DNA of 40,638 nucleotides. Origin: Calditrichia bacterium (GTDB lineage: Bacteria > Calditrichota > Calditrichia > JAJRVZ01). Below are positions 34,216 to 40,638 of the stretch, piece by piece (position 1 is the stretch's first letter; each line of letters opens with the position of its first letter). The stretch is taken from assembly GCA_023132435.1 (NCBI GenBank), contig JAGLYF010000059.1:1-40638 (forward strand), in the 5' to 3' direction. A model generated the notes under the pieces. That model searched no databases and had not been told where the DNA came from. It saw only the letters and a list, made by a program, of their open reading frames with translations. The position numbers and the translations under genes are program-made.

Positions 34216-36951
34216 ATGATAGGTAAAACCATTGGTCATTATACCATCATTGAGAAATTGGGCGAGGGAGGGATGGGTGTCGTCTATAAGGCCAAAGATT
34301 CCAGACTTGATCGATTTGTCGTCCTGAAATTCCTGCCCTCTATGATCAGTATTAATTCTCAGGTTAAACAGAGGTTTATTAGGGAAGCAAAAACAGCATC
34401 CTCACTTGACCATACCAATATATGTACGATTTATGAAATTGATGAAACTGAAGAAAATCAGATATATATCGTTATGGCTTATTACCCGGGTAAAACTTTA
34501 AAGGATATCATAAAAAAAGGACCTCTGGATAAAGACACCGCAGTAAATATAGTACTTCAAATCGCAAGTGGATTAGCAAAGGCCAATAAGGCGGGAATTA
34601 TTCACCGCGATATAAAACCCGGTAATATTATTATTGCAGACGATGGTACGGTTAAAATTATTGACTTTGGATTGGCAAAAATTTCCGGTGATAAGGATAT
34701 TACAGCATCGAAAAGTTCTATGGGAACAACCACCTACATGTCGCCTCAACAAATCTGTGCGGAGCCTGTTGATGAGCGAACGGATATCTGGTCGCTAGGT
34801 GTTGTCTTTTATGAAATACTAACCGGAAAACCGCCCTTTAGAGGAGAATATGAACCGTCGGTCATCTATTCCATTCTTAGTGAAGATCCACAACCGGTGT
34901 CAAGTGTCAGACCGGGCATACCGTCTGCACTCGATCATATCATAGAAAAAGCACTTGTAAAAGATCCACGTTTCAGATACAAAAACATGAATCAATTGAT
35001 TCATGACCTGGAGGAACATCCAGGTAGTAGAACCGGAGAGAAAAAAGAGGGAATTCTTCACAAAGGAAAGTCAGAATATACAACAATACCTGTATGGAAA
35101 CGACCGGCATTTATTTTCGCACTATTACTTCCGCTGATAATTATCACCTTGTTACTCTCAAGTGTATTTATTGACCGGGTAAGCATCAGGCACGATGTGA
35201 TTGTCATCGATGAAATTCTCCTGAATAATATTATACCGGAAGATGACCCGCTTATGGGAGGAATGATAACATATCTGATGAAGGATGCTTTTCTTCAATC
35301 CGGTGATAAAAGTGTGATGCCTTATAGTAACTTCAGGAAGCTGTATCCGGAAAATGAGCCGGAATTAAAAATATCAGGAGACTTAACCTTTAAAGACACG
35401 GGTTTCAATCTGCGTATTAATATCTATAAACCGCAGTATGCAAGTATCCTCAGTTTTCTCAATTATAATGAAATATTAGAATATCCCATTTATGATCCTT
35501 CCGTACTTTTAAGCGAGGTGATTCAAAATATAACCCGGCATGTATTAAAATCAGAAAAGAAGACATCAACATTTACAGAAAGCTGGGATGCTTTTGCAAA
35601 TTTTTATAAGGGTGAAATCGCCTGGAATAAATTAAATATCCCGGAAGCAAATTTAAATTTCAAAAATGCCTTGAATATCGATCCAAACTTTGTTCTGGCA
35701 AAATTGCGCCTGGCCAGTGCACTTTCCTTCGCAGGCAGTAATGTTCCGGCAAGCCAATTTGTGCAGGCGATAAAACCAAAGTTGAATTTATTGAGTGAGA
35801 TTGATTCATTAAGAGCAGAGGCCTTAATTGCCAGGTATTCAAATAATATTGCAAGAGAAATTACTATTTTGCGTAATGTATATAATAAATTTCCTTTGAA
35901 TAAAGAAGCGGCATATGAAGTTGCCGAGTCATATTACCGGATTTGTGATATAAATAATGCGATCCCCTATTACAAAAAGGCGCTAAAACTGGATAGTGAT
36001 TTTCAACTCGCTTACAACCATCTGGCTTACTGTTATAGTCAAATGGGGGATCATCAAAAAGCATTGAATAATTTTCGTATTTATAAAAATCTGGATTCGA
36101 CGGCCAATGCTTATGATAGTATGGGAGATGGCTACATGGCAGCAGGTTTGCTTGATAGCGCTATCTGGGCACTTGAAACAGCGGTTAAAATTGATTCTAC
36201 CATAGATTATCTATACTGGACATTATGTGAAATAAACTTAAAACGAGGAGATCTAAACCAGGTCTTTAACAATGCAAAAAAATATATCCGTCATTGTACG
36301 GGCATCGATTCCGAAGCGAGAGGTCGTTATCTAATGGGGCTGACTGCTTTCTATAAAGGTCATTTTGATAAAGCCTTATTTTATTGTCAAAAGGCTCTTA
36401 AAATGCACGATACGTTTGATGTAATATCACGAAATCATGATTTACACTGGCTTTTGGCACAAATTTATCTACGCCTGGGTAATATGCAGGCTTTTAATAA
36501 AGAATTATATGAGATGGAAGAAATCATACAAAAAAATAATATTAATTCAAGTAACTATAGACGAGGGATCTATAAATTTTATCTTCATCTTAAAGCCTGC
36601 CGGGCAGCTAAAATGGGAAATCTTTACGAAATCCTGCCTATCATTGAGGAATTTGATGGTCCGATACGACACAAGGTAGCCGATCATGGGTCGGCTTTCG
36701 ATATATCTTTTTTCAATGCTTCGTTTGGTGAAATGCTAATGAGACCAAATATAAACAGGCACGATTTGGCAGAGAAACAGCTAAAAAAATCACTTAAATA
36801 TAATCAAAATGATGCCCTGTCTAATTTTTATCTTTCTCGCATATATAATAAAAAGGGAAATTCATCCCTGGCTGATATTCATAGGCAAAAATTCAGTCAA
36901 ATCTGGAAGGATGCCGATCCGGATTTATTAAGAACCATCGGCGCACGGTAA
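34216..36951 (+). CDS. Ser/Thr protein kinase with membrane helix and TPR sensor region
   Basis: The kinase domain fills about residues 1-265: GEGGMGVVYKAKD P-loop (16-24), catalytic-lysine region VVLKFLP (Lys about 38), HRDIKPGNIII (about 130), DFGLAK (about 153) and MGTTTYMSPQQ. A single hydrophobic helix (FIFALLLPLIIITLLLSSVFI) at about 298-320 is followed by an extracytoplasmic part with many TPR helices up to about 900, for example NALNIDPNFVLAKLRLASAL and YYKKALKLDSDFQLAYNHLAYCYSQMGD. ATG at 34216 with GAGG upstream is preferred to the TTG at 34132. It is the PknB-like transmembrane sensor kinase common in FCB bacteria. The partner is unknown; it lies between broken and intact TA-like modules. 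Confidence 0.92.
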   Translation: MIGKTIGHYTIIEKLGEGGMGVVYKAKDSRLDRFVVLKFLPSMISINSQVKQRFIREAKTASSLDHTNICTIYEIDETEENQIYIVMAYYPGKTLKDIIKKGPLDKDTAVNIVLQIASGLAKANKAGIIHRDIKPGNIIIADDGTVKIIDFGLAKISGDKDITASKSSMGTTTYMSPQQICAEPVDERTDIWSLGVVFYEILTGKPPFRGEYEPSVIYSILSEDPQPVSSVRPGIPSALDHIIEKALVKDPRFRYKNMNQLIHDLEEHPGSRTGEKKEGILHKGKSEYTTIPVWKRPAFIFALLLPLIIITLLLSSVFIDRVSIRHDVIVIDEILLNNIIPEDDPLMGGMITYLMKDAFLQSGDKSVMPYSNFRKLYPENEPELKISGDLTFKDTGFNLRINIYKPQYASILSFLNYNEILEYPIYDPSVLLSEVIQNITRHVLKSEKKTSTFTESWDAFANFYKGEIAWNKLNIPEANLNFKNALNIDPNFVLAKLRLASALSFAGSNVPASQFVQAIKPKLNLLSEIDSLRAEALIARYSNNIAREITILRNVYNKFPLNKEAAYEVAESYYRICDINNAIPYYKKALKLDSDFQLAYNHLAYCYSQMGDHQKALNNFRIYKNLDSTANAYDSMGDGYMAAGLLDSAIWALETAVKIDSTIDYLYWTLCEINLKRGDLNQVFNNAKKYIRHCTGIDSEARGRYLMGLTAFYKGHFDKALFYCQKALKMHDTFDVISRNHDLHWLLAQIYLRLGNMQAFNKELYEMEEIIQKNNINSSNYRRGIYKFYLHLKACRAAKMGNLYEILPIIEEFDGPIRHKVADHGSAFDISFFNASFGEMLMRPNINRHDLAEKQLKKSLKYNQNDALSNFYLSRIYNKKGNSSLADIHRQKFSQIWKDADPDLLRTIGAR

Positions 36952-36977
36952 TTATCTCATGACCTTTGTTTTTTAAA

Positions 36978-37060
36978 CCGCAAAGATCACTCCGAATACT
37001 CGGGGGATTCGCCTACCCCGTAAAACAGGGCTTACAGCGCGGGGAACGCAAAGATATTTA
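36978..37060. repeat. ACCGCAAAG repeat in GC-rich palindromes
   Basis: AACCGCAAAGAT and GGGGAACGCAAAGAT repeat the same ending, with CTCGGGGGATTCGCCTACCCCG between. It is related to the other short repeats but is too short to classify. No gene lies in 36952-37155. Confidence 0.45.
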
Positions 37061-37106
37061 TCCACAAACCATACTTGAAATCTACGTTTGATTATCTTAA
37101 TTAAAT

Positions 37107-37130
37107 TATCGTGAATCGCGATTCGCGATA
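37107..37130. promoter_or_regulatory. 24-base palindrome before the HTH/nucleotidyltransferase pair
   Basis: TATCG-T-GAATCGCGATTC-G-CGATA is symmetric except for one T/G pair. It lies 26 bases before the HTH start, the expected place for an autoregulatory operator. Confidence 0.6.
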
Positions 37131-37155
37131 CAAGATAGTTAAATCGGGGTAAGAT

Positions 37156-37653
37156 ATGAAAAAACACAGGGGAATGCGCTCACAGGACATTGTAGTATTG
37201 CTCAAAATAGCTACTTTGCGTACGAGAGAATGGTTTGTGAAGGAACTAGCATTTGCGCTTGATATTAGTCAATCGGAAGTCAGCGAATCGTTAAACCGTT
37301 CCCAAATTGCAGGTTTGCTCTCTGCCGACAAAAAGAGGTTGATGAAAAACAATCTACTGGATTTCCTTGAACATGGCCTGCGCTATGTATATCCGGCTGA
37401 ACCGGGTGCCATTCAGCGCGGCATGCCCACCGCGCACAGCGCGCTGCCGCTTAATAATTATATTTCAGCCGAAGAATCTTATGTCTGGCCATGGGCAGAA
37501 GGTGAAGCGCGCGGTCAAGCCATTGAACCCTTGCACCCCGGCGTGCCGGGAGCCTGCGCCAAAGATCCGGTTTTGTATGAATTCCTAGCTTTAGTGGACG
37601 CCATACGCCTGGGTCGTGTGCGGGAAAAACAGCAGGCCATGAATGAATTATAA
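37156..37653 (+). CDS. HTH antitoxin-like protein paired with a nucleotidyltransferase
   Basis: This 165-aa protein has a winged helix at about 10-60 (REWFVKELAFALDISQSEVSESLNRSQIAGLL) and a characteristic C-terminal part: HGLRYVYPAEPGAIQRGMPTAHSALP, SYVWPWAEGEARGQAIEPLHP and VLYEFLALVDAIRLGRVREKQ. That pattern occurs in the small HTH proteins encoded just before AbiEii-type nucleotidyltransferases, where they are thought to act as antitoxin. The gene is followed after 48 bases by such a nucleotidyltransferase, here shortened. A palindrome upstream (37107-37130) suggests self-control. RBS GGGG-type. Toxin-antitoxin function is inferred from context. Confidence 0.75.
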   Translation: MKKHRGMRSQDIVVLLKIATLRTREWFVKELAFALDISQSEVSESLNRSQIAGLLSADKKRLMKNNLLDFLEHGLRYVYPAEPGAIQRGMPTAHSALPLNNYISAEESYVWPWAEGEARGQAIEPLHPGVPGACAKDPVLYEFLALVDAIRLGRVREKQQAMNEL

Positions 37654-37701
37654 AAACGGATTTTATAATACATACCATATATACAAACATTGGAGCAATT
37701 G

Positions 37702-37989
37702 GTGCTGCATACAAAAGCACAAAGTATTGAAGCTATTAAGACCATTGCCAGAGTATTAGATGATTTAAATGATCAGGTCGTTTATGTAGGTGGCGCAGTA
37801 GCCGGGTTCTACGCCAATGATCCTGGTGCCCCGGAAGTTCGTCCAACCAAAGATATTGACATTGTTTTAGAAATCGCATCCGCATTTGCACTGGAAACAA
37901 TCCGGCAGAAACTGGTGCATCTCGAACCGGCAACCCAAACCCAGCGCTATGAGATGTTTTATCAAAAATTAAAAGAGATTATCGGATGA
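37702..37989 (+). pseudogene. shortened AbiEii-like nucleotidyltransferase
   Basis: GTG at 37702 has GGAG six bases before it; a TTG at 37690 is an alternative. The N-terminal half has the nucleotidyltransferase start (QVVYVGGAVAGFYAND...) and the DxD motif (TKDIDIVLEIAS). After only about 25 more residues the reading jumps to a C-terminal-like end (ATQTQRYEMFYQKLKEIIG) and stops. Family members are about 250-300 aa, so a large internal deletion that kept the frame is likely. It is probably inactive. Confidence 0.65.
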
Positions 37990-38023
37990 CTTTTAGCTAA
38001 CTCAACAACGTCGAGTATTTCAC

Positions 38024-38057
38024 CATTCACCAATTGTCAGGGCTCAATTGGTGAATG
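38024..38057. terminator. 13-bp perfect hairpin after the nucleotidyltransferase
   Basis: CATTCACCAATTG and CAATTGGTGAATG form a perfect 13-bp stem with an 8-base loop, 35 bases after the stop at 37989. It lacks a strong T-run but may stop transcription or be a repeat. Confidence 0.55.
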
Positions 38058-38094
38058 ATAAAATTTCACGTTTTTATTCGGGAATAATTTCACT

Positions 38095-38216
38095 GTATTT
38101 CGTACGCCACCGCCAGGTGGGCGACCGACGCGGTTGAAAATCCCGCTTTTTATCGGGGTCGCCCCTACATCTGCTCCTTGTTCCGTTTTACGGGGAGTGA
38201 CCTCGTAAAACGAGGC
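38095..38216. repeat. GC-rich palindromic repeat region
   Basis: This gap segment has GCCACCGCCAGGTGGGCGACC and CCTCGTAAAACGAGG hairpins, richer in GC than the genes around it. No gene is seen in 37990-38534. Confidence 0.5.
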
Positions 38217-38300
38217 AAACAGCAAATTACATAATGACCGATTTTTGATTTAAAAAATGGAAAAATATTTTTTCTTTACGTCTTAGCGGTTAATTCTTTT

Positions 38301-38321
38301 AAACGACAAGATCTGTCGTTT
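38301..38321. promoter_or_regulatory. palindrome AAACGACA-N5-TGTCGTTT, copy 2
   Basis: The arms and spacing are identical to those at 33990-34010; the five centre bases differ. It lies about 210 bases before the AbiEi-like gene. Confidence 0.6.
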
Positions 38322-38490
38322 GTTAATCTTTTTTACCGCAATAGCAAAGTTTTTTTAGAACTAAGAACCAGGGCAAAGAATGATATGCTATACTATACAA
38401 TCTGCTTTATAATCTCTGGATTACATTTGATAAAGCGGTAACTTGGATTATCGTTAATAAAAACATTTTTTTCTTGCATTTTCTCAGATT

Positions 38491-38524
38491 GTTCGCTAAT
38501 ATTACACGTACGTGAAACGCGAAC
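38491..38524. promoter_or_regulatory. nested palindrome at the AbiEi-like promoter
   Basis: GTTCGC (38491-38496) and GCGAAC (38519-38524) flank a perfect CACGTACGTG (38505-38514), ending 10 bases before the ATG. AbiEi antitoxins bind inverted repeats near their own promoter, so this may be its operator. Confidence 0.5.
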
Positions 38525-38534
38525 GAGGCAAATA

Positions 38535-39539
38535 ATGCGAACAAAAATCATAATTGATCAGGCATTTCAGGCACTAAAAGACTATATTAAAATAGAAATG
38601 GACTGGAAAATATTAAAGAACAACAAAGGAACAACGGATCATGTTGTGATGCTTAAAATAAATACGAATAAAGTAAAAGCTGCTGTTATGGAAAAGGGAG
38701 AAATAAGAAATTTTCACATTCCACAACTAAAAAATATGGAAGAACAAAATCAGAATTTTATTTTGATCGCTAATAACATTTCCAAACCATTGAGACAAAA
38801 ACTACGTGAGGCAAAAATTAATTTTATTGATAGTGCCGGTAATGCTTCGATAAATATTGGTGATATTCACATTTATGTGGAAGGAGTAAAAGGCGATACC
38901 ACCTTAAAAAGAGCAAGAATCTACCGGGCATCTAATCTAAAATTAATCTGGATGATCTTGCAGAAACCCGATTATCTGAACAGACCTTATCGTGAATTAG
39001 CTAAAATTGCGCAGGTTAGTCTGGATACGATTTCTAAAACATTGAATGCTCTGAAAAATCAGGGATTTATCGTTATGATTGATAAAAAAAAGAATAAACT
39101 CGTGCATAAAAATGACCTATTCAATAAATGGTTAAATGGATTTGAAGACACTTTGAAACCCAAACTCAAAAGGGGGACCTATCGCTACGCTGGTAAAGAT
39201 TTTAATCAGCAATGGCCAAACACCAAATTTCTATCAAATAAAATTTTGTGGGGTGGAGAACCCGCTGCAGCCAAACTGACCCAGTATCTTATACCTGAAA
39301 TATTTACAATATATACTAATTTGACTGATATTGAAATACTAAAACAGTATCGAATGGTAAAGGACGCTGAAGGAAATATTGAAGTCAATCAATTGTTTTT
39401 CAATCCGGAAATATTCCGGCATAATGATCTGGTTCCGCCATTACTAATCTATGCGGATTTACAGATAACCGGTGAAGATCGCAATATTGAAACGGCCAAA
39501 TTGATATATGAGAAGTACATCGCTAATATCCTTCAATAA
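38535..39539 (+). CDS. AbiEi-like type IV antitoxin / transcriptional regulator
   Basis: This 334-aa protein resembles the AbiEi_2/COG4861 family: a mixed N-terminal part (HVVMLKINTNKVKAAV..., FIDSAGNASINIGDIHIYVEG), a winged helix at about 130-190 (RPYRELAKIAQVSLDTISKTLNALKNQGF), and a C-terminal part with LSNKILWGGEPAAAKLTQYL and PPLLIYADLQITGEDRNIETAKLIYE. Family antitoxins sit before AbiEii nucleotidyltransferases and repress their own operon. Here the toxin-like gene overlaps its end by 32 bases, consistent with coupled translation. It carries operator-like palindromes upstream. Confidence 0.85.
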   Translation: MRTKIIIDQAFQALKDYIKIEMDWKILKNNKGTTDHVVMLKINTNKVKAAVMEKGEIRNFHIPQLKNMEEQNQNFILIANNISKPLRQKLREAKINFIDSAGNASINIGDIHIYVEGVKGDTTLKRARIYRASNLKLIWMILQKPDYLNRPYRELAKIAQVSLDTISKTLNALKNQGFIVMIDKKKNKLVHKNDLFNKWLNGFEDTLKPKLKRGTYRYAGKDFNQQWPNTKFLSNKILWGGEPAAAKLTQYLIPEIFTIYTNLTDIEILKQYRMVKDAEGNIEVNQLFFNPEIFRHNDLVPPLLIYADLQITGEDRNIETAKLIYEKYIANILQ

Positions 39540-40344
39540 ATTCAGATTTACTAATCTGGAAGAAATATTAAAAGTGTTGGAAAAGGCACTGAATCAATTA
39601 GGTGTTGATTTTTATCTTATTGGTGCCCTGGCCCGTGATATTCAACTCAAGGGTGTTCATGGTATTGAACCACCGCGGGCAACCACGGATGTTGATCTGG
39701 CTGTACTGGTAAAGGATATCGAAACATATCGCCGGTTAATGCAAGCACTAACAAATCGCTTCAATTTTACAGAAGCCAGTGAACCCTATCGACTGGAATA
39801 TAAAGATGGGACATGGATAGATTTATTGCCCTTTGGAAAAATTGAATCTGAGGATAGAAAAATAAAAATAGGGAAGAAGAGAATAGTCGAATTGTCGTTG
39901 ATAGGGTTAAGGGAAAATTTAGAATTTACAAAAGAAATCCAATTTGAGGATGGATTCAAAATAAAAGTTGCGACACTTGCCGGAATCTGCCTACTCAAAT
40001 TTTTTGCTTGGAATGGCCGGCCTGTTCAAAGAGAACGCGATATAAGTGATATAAGTTTTATTCTGGATAAGTACATCGATATTTATGAAGATGAAATATT
40101 TGAAAAGCACAACGATTTATTGGATAGTGGTTGGAGTGATACTCTGGGCGCAAGAATCCTGGGCCGACATATTAAGACTATTCTAACCAAAGAACAAAAA
40201 ACCTGGGAGAAGTTTATTACTATTTTAGAATCGAATTTATCAGAAGAAAGTCTATTGCCGATTATTTTTTCCCGCTTTAATAATAGATCAATTACAGAAA
40301 ATATTGAAATGTTAAAGCAAATCAGGACTGGTATTTGTGAATAA
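39508..40344 (+). CDS. AbiEii-like nucleotidyltransferase toxin
   Basis: This 278-aa protein has a nucleotidyltransferase core: FYLIGALARDIQL (about 36-48), the metal-binding TTDVDLAVL (about 63-71), WIDLLPFG, and a C-terminal motif KFFAWNGRPVQRERDISDISFI with a conserved basic/acidic set. That matches the COG4849/AbiEii branch, which transfers nucleotides to RNA or protein and stops growth in related systems. It overlaps the AbiEi-like gene by 32 bases. All key motifs are intact, in contrast to the shortened relative at 37702-37989. Toxin activity is inferred. Confidence 0.85.
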   Translation: MRSTSLISFNKFRFTNLEEILKVLEKALNQLGVDFYLIGALARDIQLKGVHGIEPPRATTDVDLAVLVKDIETYRRLMQALTNRFNFTEASEPYRLEYKDGTWIDLLPFGKIESEDRKIKIGKKRIVELSLIGLRENLEFTKEIQFEDGFKIKVATLAGICLLKFFAWNGRPVQRERDISDISFILDKYIDIYEDEIFEKHNDLLDSGWSDTLGARILGRHIKTILTKEQKTWEKFITILESNLSEESLLPIIFSRFNNRSITENIEMLKQIRTGICE

Positions 40345-40394
40345 TTCGTTCGATTTGTCGGCACTTGTAACTATATGCAGAAGATTCGAACGAA
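40345..40394. terminator. hairpin after the AbiE-like pair
   Basis: TTCGTTCGA and TCGAACGAA form a 9-bp stem with a long loop of about 32 bases directly after the stop at 40344. No T-run follows, so terminator use is uncertain. Confidence 0.4.
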
Positions 40395-40445
40395 CCAAAA
40401 GAAATAATAAAAAATAGTGATCAATACGAATAAGTCCACTAATTA

Positions 40446-40505
40446 CACAAATTTTCACGGATTAATAAAGGACCCAATATAAAATCTTTTAATTCGTGAA
40501 ATTCG
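40446..40505. repeat. ATTCGTGAA inverted repeat related to 10295-10410
   Basis: AAATTTTCACGG and TTCGTGAAATTCG are inverted to each other and match the ends of the repeat at 10295-10410. The repeat ends exactly where the intron-like sequence starts. Confidence 0.5.
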
Positions 40506-40638
40506 GTACGCCAAGAAGGGTTTATATATCAGTTGGTGAAATTCCAACCCGTCAATTGACTGTTCGGACGGTAGTGAAAGGAACGATAATGTTCCGCGGG
40601 AGGACATAATATATGTTCGAGTTCCCTGGTAGCGAGTA
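40506..40638 (+). ncRNA. probable 5' end of a group II intron (domain I), cut by window edge
   Basis: GTACGCC resembles the GTGYG/GTGCGCC 5' end of bacterial group II introns. It is followed by consecutive hairpins: GTTGG-TGAAATT-CCAAC (40532-40548), CCGTC...GACGG (40549-40571), and GGAAC-GATAAT-GTTCC (40580-40595), with GTAGTGAAAGG between. This order is usual for domain I. The reverse transcriptase would be outside the window. The call is by pattern only. Confidence 0.45.

Noticed and set aside
37451-37720. Minus-strand frames opposite the HTH gene
   Set aside because: They are antisense shadows of a recognisable HTH protein and have no ribosome site.
1-40638. CRISPR array, tRNA or rRNA
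   Set aside because: No regularly spaced direct repeats of CRISPR type and no tRNA T-loop pattern (GGTTCGAAT) with matching stems were seen on either strand; the 7-bp arrays at 33615-33789 are too short in unit for CRISPR.

Overview
The window looks like a moderately AT-rich chromosome segment from an uncultured bacterium of the FCB group (Calditrichota / KSB1 / Ignavibacteria-like). The main reason is a complete type IX secretion (T9SS, Por-type) C-terminal sorting domain on the DUF3160 protein at 27261-29711, plus at least three orphan relics of such tails in intergenic DNA. Outer-membrane barrels, a LolA-like protein and a tricorn-type protease also fit a Gram-negative FCB bacterium. The species cannot be named from sequence alone. 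No rRNA, tRNA or CRISPR array was seen.

Region 1 (1-10.3 kb, all minus strand) is metabolic but decaying. It holds a CsgG/TPR protein split by a frameshift, a metallo-beta-lactamase-fold protein that has lost most metal ligands, a MaeB-type malic enzyme with a frameshift near its C-terminus, and a giant (about 1,700 aa) PEP-synthase-like protein whose phosphohistidine domain lies before its ATP-grasp domain. The last codons of that giant gene are an out-of-frame piece of a T9SS sorting tail. Malic enzyme and the PEP-synthase-like protein together suggest pyruvate/PEP node metabolism.

Region 2 (10.5-15.1 kb) is a probable sulfur or anion cassette: an SLC13/TrkA-C permease divergent from an Rrf2 regulator, an alginate-export-type outer-membrane barrel and a TauE/SafE (TSUP) permease. 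Region 3 (15.1-21.5 kb) has an SDR epimerase divergent from a MarR regulator, then a barrel, an MMPL/RND exporter and a LolA-like protein. A 10-base motif is shared by the MarR promoter and the barrel/RND promoter. Region 4 (21.6-29.7 kb) has a tricorn protease, SerA and the T9SS-exported DUF3160 protein.

Region 5 (29.8-40.6 kb) is accessory. It holds an unrecognised 520-aa protein, a hicAB locus with a truncated toxin, a DUF2130 protein, a C-terminal relic of a WYL regulator, a Ser/Thr kinase with TPRs, an HTH/nucleotidyltransferase pair with a shortened nucleotidyltransferase, an intact AbiEi/AbiEii-like pair, and at the right edge what looks like the 5' end of a group II intron. Several operator-like palindromes occur here, one of them in two identical-arm copies (33990-34010 and 38301-38321).

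The intergenic DNA is unusually rich in dispersed repeats: a family that begins inside the T9SS-tail stop region, hairpins built on CCACAGAG / CCACAAAG arms, and a nested array of 7-bp units. The most unusual observations are the reuse of sorting-tail DNA as a mobile or dispersed repeat, including capture as a gene's C-terminus, the atypical PEP-synthase architecture, and the clustered intact and broken toxin-antitoxin modules.
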